Assembly: GCA_039917615.1 (NCBI GenBank)
Contig: JBDSJD010000031.1
Span: 1 to 64,000, forward strand
Reading direction: 5' to 3'
DNA length: 64,000 bases
DNA from: ZC4RG30 sp039917615
GTDB lineage: Bacteria; Pseudomonadota; Gammaproteobacteria; Steroidobacterales; Steroidobacteraceae
Both the position numbers and the translations under genes were made by a program. Shown here in pieces: positions 7,386 to 18,307 of the stretch. How positions within the stretch are numbered: position 1 is the stretch's first letter; each line of letters opens with the position of its first letter. The notes beneath the pieces were generated by a model. That model did not search any database and was not told the DNA's origin. It was given only the letters and a program-made list of their open reading frames with translations.

Positions 7386-10262
7386 TCATTGCGCGTTCCA
7401 GGCGAACTGGTAGTTGCCCGAACCGACGGCGAACACGACAAAGGCTGCGGGGCTGACTCCTTCGATATGATCGAAGGTAACGCCCGGCACGCCTCCGGAG
7501 GCGGTGCCGTTCTTGAAGATCGTCGCACCGCTTTCGCTCACCGTCACCCCTGAAGCGGCGGTCGTGAATGTCGGCAGATACACCTTGGCGGTCGCGTTGA
7601 CGGGTACGGTGACGTTCCACTGAACCTTACCCGACCCGCGATTCCACGCCGACTTGATGGGTCCACGCACCGAATTGTAAGAGACCGATACGCTTGCGAG
7701 CCCCGTCGGCATCGCGGGCTTGAGCTGGATCTCTGCGTAACCGGGTTTGCTGCTGGAGATGCCGCCCAGCGAGCGATAAAACCACTCGAGGATGCCTGCG
7801 TACATGTCGTGATTGTGCGAACGGGTGCCGCTGAAGTTCCACTTCTCTGCGATCGTGGTCTCCCCGCCGTTGATCATGGCGAGATAGCTCGGCACGGTCG
7901 GCTGCGTGATCATCGTCTGCACCAGGTCCGCCTGGTTGAAGTCGCCGAGCGTGCGCCAGAGAAAGGTTGTGCCGATGTCGCCGGTGGTGACGTGGTTGGC
8001 CAGGACCTCCCCGAACCCTCCAGTGGCGGTCTTCTCCATTGGGGCGGCGATGTTCTTCAGTAATGAGGACGCCACCGCCGCCTCACTGCCGGCAGGAACG
8101 ATCCCAAACGCGAGCGGCAGCGCGATGTTCGCCTGGCTGACCGGCGTGTAGCGACTATTGGCGCGGTCGAAGTAGGCATTGTTGTAAGCCTTCTGTACGC
8201 GCGTGAACTCGGCTGCGTAAAACGCCGCGTCCGCGGAATTTCCCAGCGCCGCGGCAACATCGCGCATGACGCGCGTGTTGGACACGTAAACAGCGCCCTC
8301 GACGTTGGGGACGCTGGTGCCACCGGGCGCCATCCAGTCGCCAAGCCCGTAGCTGACCAGACCGCCCGCTTCCCTGGTCTTCAGATACGCGAGGGACGCC
8401 TTCATCATCACGTAATTGTCCTGGAGGACGCGTGTATCCCCGTAGATGTTGTACAGCATCCAAGGGGCCTGGATGGCTGACGATCCCCAGGCGGGCGCAT
8501 CGTCAAATACGCTGCGGGAAGCCGAGCTCTTCGTGTAGAAGGGGTTGGGCGAGATGGAGGGACTCTGACCGGATGTTCGCTGGCTGTCACGATTGTCGCG
8601 CAGGATCTTCGTGAACAAGTTCTCCACATCCAGCTGATATGCGTTCGAAGGCAGGGTGGTCCAGACGACCTCCTGCCAGCCGAGCTTCTCGTAGTTCGGA
8701 CCGTCCGTGTGAAGGCTGGTGATGTTGCTCTGTAGAGTCCGCTGAGCCAGGTCGTAGATCTTGTTGTAGCGGGCGTCCGATGCCATGAACGTGCCGACGC
8801 TGTTCGATCCCGTGTACGTCACGTACGCTTTCGCGTCCATGAGGTGCGGCAACTCGGTCTGCGTGGCAGTCCGCGCAACGCCGCCGACCTGAAGGTAGCG
8901 CATGCCGATGGTCGAAAACGACAAACGCCACGTCTCCGGACCACCGCCCCTCAGCGTGTACGTGTTGGTCCCGGATCGCCCCGGGTTCACCTTCTCGTCG
9001 CTGAGAAATTCTCCCGCCGTGAGGCTCACGGTCGCGCCGGCTTTGCCGCTGACCGTGATCTCGAATTGGCCGTTCATGTTTCGGCCAAAATCGAAGATGA
9101 ACGTGTTCGCAGCCGGATTGGTGATGTTGACCGCCGACAGAGTCTCGCGCGCCATGACCGGGGGTGCGCTCTGTGCGCTCAGGACGCCCGGCGGGGCGGT
9201 TGCCGCCGCGGCGGCGACCCAGGCTGAATCGTCGAACGTGCCTGTGTTCCAGCCCGCCGGCAACATCCGCGCGTCGTAGTTTTCCTTGCCGTGGAGCTCT
9301 GTAAAGGTGAAGGGGCTGGCGCTCGCCTTCCACGTCGGATCGCTCACCACCTCCATCGATGTGCCGTCTTTGTAGACGACATGCAGTTGGGCGAGCATTC
9401 GCATGACCCCTAACGGCCGGAGGGGGACCCTGTCCTCGGCGTTCAACCAGCCAGTGCCGAGCATGACGCCGATGGCGTTCGCGCCCCTGACTATCGATTG
9501 CGTCACGTCGAACGTAACGTAGTTCATCGTGTGGTCGTAGTCCGTCCACGCCGGATCGATTTCATGGTTGCCGACCTTCTTGCCGTTGACCGAGGCCACG
9601 AACTGCCCGAGTCCCGTCACATAGAGAAAGGCCTGTTTCACAGGCTTGGTGACGGTAAAGGACTTGCGAAACATCGGCGGCGCGTCGGTCTCCCGGCTAA
9701 CGGCCTTTGGGTGGCGGATCCACTGCGCGCCGCGATCCCAATCGGTGGGCTGGAAGAAGCCGGTGACGAATGTGTTGGCGGCGCTCCACGCCGATGCGCG
9801 ATCCCCCTTGTTCCAGGTTCGAACCTTCCACCAGTACTTGCTGGTTTTGGTTAACGCGGGACCTGCGTACGCCACGCCGTGTTGCTGTGCAGCGGCCACC
9901 TTGCCGCTGTCCCATAGCGTGCCTCGGTTGGCTGCGATAGCCGCCTCGTCGGTGGCGACGATGATCTGATACGCCGTCTGGGCTTGTGCGCGGGCACTGT
10001 CGTTCACCATCCACGCAAACCGCGGCCCCTGAACGTCGACGACTTGCTCGAAATTGTCGACGATCCGCGTCTGCGTGGGTTGGTTGCCAGCCCTTCCCGA
10101 GGCGCTACCCGTCGCAGTCGCGCGCCGCCCGCCTGTGCTCGCATCCTGGGAACCTGTGGTGCACGCAGAGAGTGTGGGCAACCCGAGGCAGAGCGCCATA
10201 ACGAGGAGCAATGGCAAACGTCCAATCGACAGCTCGCCTGGTAGTTGTTGTTGTTCACTCAC
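7386..10262 (-). CDS. GH78 alpha-L-rhamnosidase, lipoprotein
   Basis: 958 residues. A GTG start at 10262 overlaps the rhaI stop (GTGA), so an upstream ATG inside rhaI is not needed. The signal LLLVMALCLGLPTLSAC is a lipoprotein signal with Cys followed by Thr, which favours outer-membrane anchoring. N-terminal beta domains (about 70-420) precede an (alpha/alpha)6 barrel. TDGPNYEKLGW fits the GH78 acid-catalyst motif, GGETTIAEKWN and SHNHDMYAG fit the second catalytic Glu region, and a C-terminal beta domain follows. It would release L-rhamnose from plant or bacterial polysaccharides or glycosides at the cell surface, feeding the neighbouring import and catabolic genes. Last gene of the minus-strand rhaD-rhaI unit. 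Confidence 0.9.
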   Translation of the reverse strand: MSEQQQLPGELSIGRLPLLLVMALCLGLPTLSACTTGSQDASTGGRRATATGSASGRAGNQPTQTRIVDNFEQVVDVQGPRFAWMVNDSARAQAQTAYQIIVATDEAAIAANRGTLWDSGKVAAAQQHGVAYAGPALTKTSKYWWKVRTWNKGDRASAWSAANTFVTGFFQPTDWDRGAQWIRHPKAVSRETDAPPMFRKSFTVTKPVKQAFLYVTGLGQFVASVNGKKVGNHEIDPAWTDYDHTMNYVTFDVTQSIVRGANAIGVMLGTGWLNAEDRVPLRPLGVMRMLAQLHVVYKDGTSMEVVSDPTWKASASPFTFTELHGKENYDARMLPAGWNTGTFDDSAWVAAAAATAPPGVLSAQSAPPVMARETLSAVNITNPAANTFIFDFGRNMNGQFEITVSGKAGATVSLTAGEFLSDEKVNPGRSGTNTYTLRGGGPETWRLSFSTIGMRYLQVGGVARTATQTELPHLMDAKAYVTYTGSNSVGTFMASDARYNKIYDLAQRTLQSNITSLHTDGPNYEKLGWQEVVWTTLPSNAYQLDVENLFTKILRDNRDSQRTSGQSPSISPNPFYTKSSASRSVFDDAPAWGSSAIQAPWMLYNIYGDTRVLQDNYVMMKASLAYLKTREAGGLVSYGLGDWMAPGGTSVPNVEGAVYVSNTRVMRDVAAALGNSADAAFYAAEFTRVQKAYNNAYFDRANSRYTPVSQANIALPLAFGIVPAGSEAAVASSLLKNIAAPMEKTATGGFGEVLANHVTTGDIGTTFLWRTLGDFNQADLVQTMITQPTVPSYLAMINGGETTIAEKWNFSGTRSHNHDMYAGILEWFYRSLGGISSSKPGYAEIQLKPAMPTGLASVSVSYNSVRGPIKSAWNRGSGKVQWNVTVPVNATAKVYLPTFTTAASGVTVSESGATIFKNGTASGGVPGVTFDHIEGVSPAAFVVFAVGSGNYQFAWNAQ

Positions 10263-11563
10263 ACTATTCCACCACCAAGGCTCTGTTTGCCCGGCCGCGT
10301 TTGTCCACATCTCGCGCGATAACCGCTTTTGCGATAGGCAGCTACCGGATCGATGGCAGCGCCGTTCTGGACTCGGGCCTGGGCCAGGATGGGCGACACG
10401 TCTGTAGTGAAACCACGCTTCAGGGTCTGCGCGGCCATGAGAGCGTCGTTGCCGATACGGTGCTCTTGCAGTGCCTTGCGGTCGACGATCAACGCCTGCG
10501 CGTATGCGCGCTGCAGCTCGATGGCGCTGGTCATGAGGCTTTCGATCGGATCGGTCACGTTGTGCGACTGGTCGAGCATGTGCGCCGGGCGAAAGTCAGG
10601 CGCCTTGGCGAGTTCGGCTTCCACCAGCTCATTGAACACCAGGAACAGGCGGAAGGGTTCGATGGAGCCAGCATCCAGATCGTCGTCGCCGTACTTGGAG
10701 TCGTTGAAATGGAAGCCGCCCAGGCGCTGCGCATGGATCAGGCGCGCGACGATCAACTCGATGTTCACGTTGGGCGCATGGTGGCCCAGATCCACGAGAC
10801 AAAACGCCTTGGGCCCCAGGGTCTGCGCCGCCATCAGCGAGCTGCCCCAGTCCTGGATGACGGTGGCGTAGAACGCCGGTTCGTACATCTTGTGCTCGAT
10901 GAACACACGCCAATCGTCCGGCAGGGCGGCATAAATCTGTTGCTGCGATTCCAGGTAGCGATCAAAAGCCCGGCCGAGATGTGACTGGCCCGGAAAGTTC
11001 GCGCCATCGCCGATCCACACCGTGAGCGCCTTGGAGCCGAGCAACTTGCCGGCGTTGATGCAATCGATGTTGTGCGCCACCGCCTGCGCGCGCACGCTGG
11101 CGTCGGTATGCGTGAGGCTGCCGTACTTGTACGACAACGGCTGGCCTGCCTGATCCTGAAAGGTGTTCGAGTTCATGGCGTCGAACCCGAGGCCCAGCGC
11201 TGCAGCGTGTTCGCGCAGCCCCTTGTAGTCGTCGGTCTTGTCCCAGGGAATGTGCAGCGAGACGGTGGGTGTGGCGCCGGTCAGCTTGTGGATGACCGCG
11301 CAATCCTCGAGCTTCTCGAACACGTTGCGCGGTTCGCCGGGACCTGGGAAACGGCCAAACCGCGTGCCGCCTGTGCCAACGCCCCAGGAAGGAAGCGCTA
11401 CCTTGAAGTTCGCCACGGCCCCGGTGACCGCGTCGATATCCACGCCGCGCCGCGCAAGCTGCGTACCCAGGTTGGCGAAGTCCGCAGACAAAACGGCCGC
11501 ATGTGACTGGTTTGCCGACGCGATGTAATTCGCGTCGCGTGGATCGGCGAACGATGCGGACAT
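10259..11563 (-). CDS. rhaI: L-rhamnose isomerase (Pseudomonas stutzeri/Rhizobium type)
   Basis: 434 residues, the usual length for the RhaI type, which differs in sequence from E. coli RhaA. It is a TIM barrel of the xylose-isomerase group that converts L-rhamnose to L-rhamnulose in the cytoplasm with divalent metals. Likely metal ligands are visible in FIEHKMYEP (Glu), LVDLGHHAPN (Asp and His) and GGFHFNDSKYGDDDLD (His and Asp), and the substrate region SWGVGTGGTRFGRFPG is typical. It lies 24 bases after rhaD on the same strand and overlaps the GH78 start by four bases, so the three genes are probably one transcript. Confidence 0.93.
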   Translation of the reverse strand: MSASFADPRDANYIASANQSHAAVLSADFANLGTQLARRGVDIDAVTGAVANFKVALPSWGVGTGGTRFGRFPGPGEPRNVFEKLEDCAVIHKLTGATPTVSLHIPWDKTDDYKGLREHAAALGLGFDAMNSNTFQDQAGQPLSYKYGSLTHTDASVRAQAVAHNIDCINAGKLLGSKALTVWIGDGANFPGQSHLGRAFDRYLESQQQIYAALPDDWRVFIEHKMYEPAFYATVIQDWGSSLMAAQTLGPKAFCLVDLGHHAPNVNIELIVARLIHAQRLGGFHFNDSKYGDDDLDAGSIEPFRLFLVFNELVEAELAKAPDFRPAHMLDQSHNVTDPIESLMTSAIELQRAYAQALIVDRKALQEHRIGNDALMAAQTLKRGFTTDVSPILAQARVQNGAAIDPVAAYRKSGYRARCGQTRPGKQSLGGGIV

Positions 11564-11587
11564 GAAACCCTCTGCTTGACGCGCTTG

Positions 11588-13726
11588 CTATCGTGTAAAC
11601 GCACCGGCATTGCCGGCGTCGACGTTCACGATATTGCCCGTCGACTTGGCGGAACGCTCTGAAGCGAAGAATGCGACGGCCTCGGCCACGTCTTCCGGAT
11701 ACACGCTGCGCTTGAGCAGGCTGCGTTCGCGATAAACGGACTCAAGGTTGTCGACGCTGGTTTTGTTCTGCGCCGCGCGCTGGGTGGCCCATTCGCCCTG
11801 CCAGATGCGCGAGCCGCGCAATACGGCGTCCGGATTGACCACGTTCACGCGGATGCCATGCGGCGCGCCTTCCAGCGCGAGACAGCGGGCGAGATGCAGC
11901 TCCGCCGCCTTGGCCGTGCAATACGCCGCTGCGCCTGGCGAGGCCGCCAGTGCATTCTTCGAGCCGATGAAGACGATGGAGCCGCCGATGCCCTGCCCTT
12001 TGAGCAGCCGGAAAGCCTCGCGGGCGATCAGGAAGTAACCCGTCCCCAGGATGTCCATGTTCTTCTGCCAGAGCGCCAGCGTCGTCTCATCAAAGGGGCT
12101 GGCAGAGGCGATGCCGGCGTTGGAAATGCAGATGTCCACACCGCCGAATTTCCAGCAGCTGTCGCGGAAGCCGGCGGCTACTGCGTCCTCGCGGGTAACG
12201 TCCACCCACGAGCTGGCAACCACATCGTTGCCGTACTTTTTCTTGAGTTCCGCTTCGGCGCCAGCAAGCGCTTCGCGATCGATGTCACAGATCAGGACGC
12301 AAGCGCCTTCGTCCATCAGGCGTCGCGCGGTGGCAAGCCCAATACCACCGGCGCCGCCGGTGATCAGCGCCACGCGGCCCGCCAAAGCCTTCGGCTTGGG
12401 CATGCGCTGCAGCTTGGCTTCTTCGAGCAGCCAGTACTCGATGTCGAAGGCCTCCTGCTCGGGCAGGCCCCGATAGCTTGATACGCTGGCGGCGCCACGC
12501 ATCACGTTGATGGCGTTGATGTAGAACTCACCGGCGATCCGTGCGGTAGCTTTGTCTGCAGCAAAGGTAATCATGCCTACGCCGGGAACGAGATAGACCA
12601 CCGGGTTGGCGTCGCGCATCTTGGGCGAGTCTGGCCGCTTGCAGCGGTCGTAGTAGCCCGCGTAGCGCTCGCGATAGGCCTCGATGGCCGGCTTCACGCG
12701 CGCGGCAAGTTGATCAACCGAATCCCTGGCGGGATCAAAAGGCAGCACCAGCGGCCAGATCTTGGTCCGCAGGAAATGATCGGGGCATGAGGTGCCGAGT
12801 GCAGCCAGGCCGGCGAGCTTCTCGCCACCCACGAAAGCCAGCACCACCTCTGAATCGTCGAAGTGACCGACCTTGGGCGGCAGGGTGCTTTCATCGCGCA
12901 CATTCGCCGAAATCACCCCGCGAATGCTGGGCATAATGGCGGCGGCGATTTCCCGACGCCGGTCCATGCCAAGAGGCGCGGCCGCCACGCTGCCGAACGG
13001 GCGCTTGTCGCGGCTCTTGTCGTTAAGCCAATTGGTGGCGCGATTGATGATATCGAGCGTCGTCTCGTAACAGGCCTTGGACGTCTCTGCCCAGGTGAAT
13101 AAACCATGCGCTTCGAGCACAGCACCCTTGAGTTTGGGATTCTTCTGGGCGAGTTCGCGCAGCTTGAGCCCCAGCTCATAGCCAGGACGAATCCAGGGCA
13201 GCCAGCCGATTTCGCCGCCGAAGATTTCCTCGGTCAGCTTTGCCGAGTCGGCAGATGCAGCGATAGCGATGAGCGCGTCCGGGTGCATATGGTCCACATG
13301 GGCGCGATTGACGAGACCATGCAGGGGCGTATCGATGCTCGCCGCGCGCGGGTTCAAGTTAAAGGCGCTGTGGGCATACAGCGGCACCATGACCGCGTCG
13401 TTGTCCGTGCCCGTTTTGTAGAACTTCTCCAGCGCCAGGAACTTCTCCATATATAAAGTGGAGAAACCGTCGAGCTTCATGGTGCCAAGGTCGCCGCCGG
13501 ATCCCTTGACCCAGAGCACGTCCACTTCCTGGCCGGTGAGCGGATCCTTCTCTTTGATCTTGGCCGAGGTGTTACCCCCGCCGAAGTTGGTGATACGCTT
13601 GTCGCCGCCCAGCAGGTTCGAGCGATACAACAACAATTCTGAAGGTGACAACTTCGCCGCGTTGGCGTCATCCCAACGGCTTTCGATCTCCACGGACGCC
13701 ACAGGCGCAATCTGAACCACACTCAT
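11588..13726 (-). CDS. rhaD: Bifunctional rhamnulose-1-phosphate aldolase / short-chain alcohol (lactaldehyde) dehydrogenase
   Basis: 712 residues, the expected size for the fused RhaD (RhaEW) type. The N-terminal ~430 residues are a class II aldolase/adducin domain with NFGGGNTSAK, WVKGSGGDLGT and probable zinc histidines in DHMHPDALI and EAHGLFTW. The C-terminal ~260 residues are a short-chain dehydrogenase: ITGGAGGIGLATA for NAD(P) binding, SNAGIAS, catalytic Ser in FIGSKNALAASPGAAAY and YCTAK. The fused enzyme splits L-rhamnulose-1-phosphate into DHAP and L-lactaldehyde and oxidises the latter to lactate. First gene of the minus-strand rha unit, divergent from rhaS. Confidence 0.93.
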   Translation of the reverse strand: MSVVQIAPVASVEIESRWDDANAAKLSPSELLLYRSNLLGGDKRITNFGGGNTSAKIKEKDPLTGQEVDVLWVKGSGGDLGTMKLDGFSTLYMEKFLALEKFYKTGTDNDAVMVPLYAHSAFNLNPRAASIDTPLHGLVNRAHVDHMHPDALIAIAASADSAKLTEEIFGGEIGWLPWIRPGYELGLKLRELAQKNPKLKGAVLEAHGLFTWAETSKACYETTLDIINRATNWLNDKSRDKRPFGSVAAAPLGMDRRREIAAAIMPSIRGVISANVRDESTLPPKVGHFDDSEVVLAFVGGEKLAGLAALGTSCPDHFLRTKIWPLVLPFDPARDSVDQLAARVKPAIEAYRERYAGYYDRCKRPDSPKMRDANPVVYLVPGVGMITFAADKATARIAGEFYINAINVMRGAASVSSYRGLPEQEAFDIEYWLLEEAKLQRMPKPKALAGRVALITGGAGGIGLATARRLMDEGACVLICDIDREALAGAEAELKKKYGNDVVASSWVDVTREDAVAAGFRDSCWKFGGVDICISNAGIASASPFDETTLALWQKNMDILGTGYFLIAREAFRLLKGQGIGGSIVFIGSKNALAASPGAAAYCTAKAAELHLARCLALEGAPHGIRVNVVNPDAVLRGSRIWQGEWATQRAAQNKTSVDNLESVYRERSLLKRSVYPEDVAEAVAFFASERSAKSTGNIVNVDAGNAGAFTR

Positions 13727-13861
13727 CCCATATCTCCGGTCATCAGACGCTAAAGCAGGACCCCGACCCGCGCATATTTGCGGGAAGGCTGATTATCACA
13801 CGAAGCCCTCATATACAATCAATCGAAGCTCGCCTGAGTCAGGCTTGCGTGGGGGGTTGCA
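13727..13861. promoter_or_regulatory. Divergent rha control region with a 13-base palindrome
   Basis: This 135-base gap separates divergent rhaD and rhaS. It contains a perfect palindrome GCCTGAGTCAGGC (13832-13844) ending 17 bases before the rhaS GTG, placed like an operator. TACAAT at 13814-13819 is a possible -10 for the plus strand, with only a weak -35. On the minus strand GATAAT (rhaD direction, near 13792) is a -10 candidate. GGGGGG before the GTG is a plausible ribosome site. No rha regulator gene is in the window, so the binding protein is unknown. Confidence 0.45.
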
Positions 13862-14875
13862 GTGAAACATCGGGTTCTCGTAGTTGCCGTGCTGTCGGCG
13901 GCGCTGATTGCGGCCTGCGGCAAGAGTGAGGCGCCGGCCGATGCCAAGCCTGCGCGCCTGCGCATAGGTGTGGTGGCCAAGTCGCTCGGCAATGGCTTCT
14001 TCGATGCAGTCAACAAGGGTGCGCAGGAAGCCGCGAAGGAGCTCGACGCGGAAGTGATCTTTGTCGGCCCAACAACGCCCACTGCCGAGGGCCAGATCGA
14101 GACGCTGAACTCACTGATCGCGCAGCGTGTGGATGCCATCGCCATCTCGGCCAACGATCCCGACGCGTTGTTGCCCACGCTCAAGAAGGCGATGGACCGG
14201 GGCATCAAGGTCATTTCATACGACTCCGCTGTGGCCCAGCCCGGACGCAATGCGCATCTCGCACCTTCATCGGATGCGTTGATCGGCGAGACCGTGGTTG
14301 CACTGGTGGCGGAACTGGCCCCCCAGCTGGATGGCAAAGCCAAAGGGACATTTGCCGTCGTCTCGGCCACGCCGACATCCACCAATCAGAATTCCTGGCT
14401 GGCCGAAATGCGCCGGGTGTTGCCGCAGTATCCTGGCCTGCAAATGGCGGCTGTGGCTTACGGCGATGACGTTTCGGACAAGTCGTATCGCGAAGCCGTG
14501 GCGTTGCTCAAGCAGCATCCCGATCTCGCCGTGCTGGTGAGCATCAGTTCAGTAGGTCTCGTGGCGTCGGCGAAAGCGGTCGAAGACCAGGGACTCACAG
14601 GTAAGGTGAAAGTCACGGGGCTTGGACTTCCGTCCGAACTCGCAGGCTATGTGCAAAAGGGCGTGGTCCCCAAGTTCGCCATCTGGAATCCCATCGATCT
14701 CGGCTATTCCACCATGCAGGTGGCGACGCACCTGGCGCGCGGGGGAAACCTGCTGCAGCCCGTGGCCGCCGGACGCATGGGCAAGATTTCCTTCGCCGCC
14801 GACGGCGTCGGTGCCATGAGCAAACCGTTCATCTACGACGCCGGCAACGTGGCGGAGTTCGCCAGGATCTTCTGA
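13862..14875 (+). CDS. rhaS: Rhamnose ABC transporter substrate-binding protein (lipoprotein)
   Basis: 337 residues, GTG start. The N-terminus MKHRVLVVAVLSAALIAACG is a lipoprotein signal with Cys at about residue 19. The mature part is a periplasmic-binding-protein-like fold of the ribose/autoinducer class: LRIGVVAKSLGNGFFDAVNKG, AIAISANDPDALLPTLKKAM, KVISYDSAV. It is the first gene of a tightly linked operon with ATPase, two permeases and a kinase, and sits opposite rhaD/rhaI. This context, rather than the sequence alone, gives the rhamnose assignment. A lipid anchor on such a protein is less common in Gram-negatives than a free periplasmic form. Confidence 0.87.
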   Translation: MKHRVLVVAVLSAALIAACGKSEAPADAKPARLRIGVVAKSLGNGFFDAVNKGAQEAAKELDAEVIFVGPTTPTAEGQIETLNSLIAQRVDAIAISANDPDALLPTLKKAMDRGIKVISYDSAVAQPGRNAHLAPSSDALIGETVVALVAELAPQLDGKAKGTFAVVSATPTSTNQNSWLAEMRRVLPQYPGLQMAAVAYGDDVSDKSYREAVALLKQHPDLAVLVSISSVGLVASAKAVEDQGLTGKVKVTGLGLPSELAGYVQKGVVPKFAIWNPIDLGYSTMQVATHLARGGNLLQPVAAGRMGKISFAADGVGAMSKPFIYDAGNVAEFARIF

Positions 14876-14895
14876 ACCCTGCCCGCGATCACTAC

Positions 14896-16346
<1,451 letters not shown>

Positions 16347-16350
<4 letters not shown>

Positions 16351-17333
16351 AACAGTGGCTGGCCAGGCTCTCCGACGACGCTCGCCGGGATCTCGGATTC
16401 GGTGTGCTCACGCTCGCGTTGGCCATCGCCGTGACGGCGGCGTTCCCCGGGTTCGCTTCGCCGCGTAACGTGGCGGGCCTGCTCGACGACACCGCGATTC
16501 TCATCATGCTGGCGCTGGCGCAGATGCTGGTAATCCTGGTGCGCGGCATCGATCTATCCATCGCTGCGAACCTCGCGCTCTGCGGCATGCTCGCCGCGCT
16601 GTTCAATCGGGCCCTTCCCGGCGCCGGAGTACTGCCGGTCCTGCTGCTCACGCTGGTCGCGGGAGGGTTGTTAGGCGCCTGCAATGGCCTGCTGGTATGG
16701 AAGCTGCGCCTGCCACCCATCGTCGTCACGTTGGGCACCATGTCCATCTATCGCGGCGTCATCTTTCTGCTCTCGAAGGGCGCTTGGGTCAACGAGAACG
16801 AAATGGCGCGTGACTTCCTGGCGTTTCCGCGCGCGGAATTCCTGGGGCTTACCGTGCTCACCTGGATGTCGCTGCTGCTGGCGGCCGGATTTTTCGTTGC
16901 GCTGCGGAGCACGCGACTTGCGCGCGACCTGTATGCCGCGGGCGGCAATCCGCATGCGGCGGAATACTCGGGCATCGACGCAGGACGTGCGCAGTTTCTC
17001 GCATACACCGTATGCGGCGCGATCGCCGGAGTTTGCGGATACCTGTGGGTGGCGCGGTTCGCCGTGGCCTACACCGACATCGCCCTGGGTTTCGAGTTGT
17101 CGGTGATTGCAGCCTGCTTGATAGGTGGTGTCTCCATTGCCGGAGGCACGGGTTCGGCCGTTGGCGTTGTGCTGGGTTGCCTGTTCATTGGCATTGTCCG
17201 CAGCAGTCTGCCGCTGGTGGGTATTTCCGCGTTCTGGCAGATGTTCATCAATGGCGTCGTCATCCTGGTTGCGGTGTTGCTCAGTGCACGGCAACGCGAC
17301 GTGACCCGGAACATCGTCGAGGCCAGTCCGTGA
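16347..17333 (+). CDS. rhaP: Rhamnose ABC transporter permease 1
   Basis: 328 residues of a CUT2-type inner-membrane permease with about nine to ten hydrophobic helices. Recognisable family stretches are ILVRGIDLSIAANLALCGM, KLRLPPIVVTLGTMSIYRG, YAAGGNPHAAEYSGID and IAACLIGGVSIAGGTGSAVG. It pairs with the next permease to form a heterodimeric channel. The start overlaps rhaT by four bases and the stop overlaps the next start (GTGA), showing strong translational coupling. Confidence 0.9.
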
Positions 17334-18307
17334 CCCCGGTGGGCGGTGTGCGCGCCGGTGCGCAAAGACTGTTGCGTTGGGAAACCATGCTCGCCGCGGT
17401 TCTGGTCTGCGAGTTCGTGTTATTCGCGTCGATCTCGCCGTACTTCCTGAATATCGACACCTTGTCGGACGCTACGTTCACTTTTACGGAACGCGCCATC
17501 GTCGCCTTGCCTCTGGCCTTGTTGATCATAGCTGGTGAAATCGACATCTCCGTGGCCGCCATCATCGCGCTGGCTTCGGTGGCCATGGGACTGACTGCTG
17601 CACAGGGTGCCGGCACCGGCATCGTGGTGTGCGCGGGACTTGGCACGGGTTTGCTGGCGGGGGTCATCAATGGCACGCTGGTCACAGTCGGGCGCGTGCC
17701 GTCGATCGTCGCCACCATCGGTACGATGACGCTGTTTCGCGGCGCCGCGTACGCCGTGCTCGGTGATCGCGTTCTCAAGGAATATCCCGGCTCGTTCGCT
17801 GAGTTCGGCCAGGGCTATTTTCTCGGCGCCCTCTCCAATGAACTGACACTGTTCATATTGTTCGCCCTGTTGTTCGGCGTCTTTCTGCACTACACCCGCT
17901 GGGGACGGATAATCTTTGCCGTGGGCGCGAATCCCGTGGCCAGCCGGTTTGCGGGCGTGCGGGTGAATCGCTATCGATTCGCCTTGTTCGCGTTGACGGG
18001 TTTGTTCAGCGGCCTTGCAGCCGTGCTGCTCACGTCACGACTGGGTTCCACGCGGCCATCGATTGCCCAAGGGTGGGAACTCGAGATCATCAGCATGGTC
18101 ATTCTCGGTGGAGTTTCAGTTTGGGGGGGCAAGGGCAGCATTCTGGGCGTGGTGCTGGCCGCGCTGGTGTTCGGCCTCATCACCTTTGGCCTGGGCCTCA
18201 TGAACATCCCCGGCATCGTCATGTCGATTTTTGTGGGCTCCCTGTTGATCTTCGTGGTGGCAGTTCCGGTACTGATCAGTCGACTGAAGCGGCAGGCACA
18301 GCCATGA
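17330..18307 (+). CDS. rhaQ: Rhamnose ABC transporter permease 2
   Basis: 325 residues starting at GTG 17330, which overlaps the previous stop. A longer upstream in-frame extension lies inside rhaP and is rejected. CUT2 permease features are IIAGEIDISVAAIIALASV, VGRVPSIVATIGTMTLFRG, AVGANPVASRFAGVRVN and ISMVILGGVSVWGGKGS. Together with RhaP it forms the membrane part of the rhamnose importer. Its last four bases overlap the kinase ATG (ATGA). Confidence 0.9.
   Translation: MTPVGGVRAGAQRLLRWETMLAAVLVCEFVLFASISPYFLNIDTLSDATFTFTERAIVALPLALLIIAGEIDISVAAIIALASVAMGLTAAQGAGTGIVVCAGLGTGLLAGVINGTLVTVGRVPSIVATIGTMTLFRGAAYAVLGDRVLKEYPGSFAEFGQGYFLGALSNELTLFILFALLFGVFLHYTRWGRIIFAVGANPVASRFAGVRVNRYRFALFALTGLFSGLAAVLLTSRLGSTRPSIAQGWELEIISMVILGGVSVWGGKGSILGVVLAALVFGLITFGLGLMNIPGIVMSIFVGSLLIFVVAVPVLISRLKRQAQP

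Noticed and set aside
8587..9549. A 320-codon minus-strand frame in another phase
   Set aside because: Lies wholly inside the rhamnosidase gene and is Arg/His/Gly-rich without domain signs.
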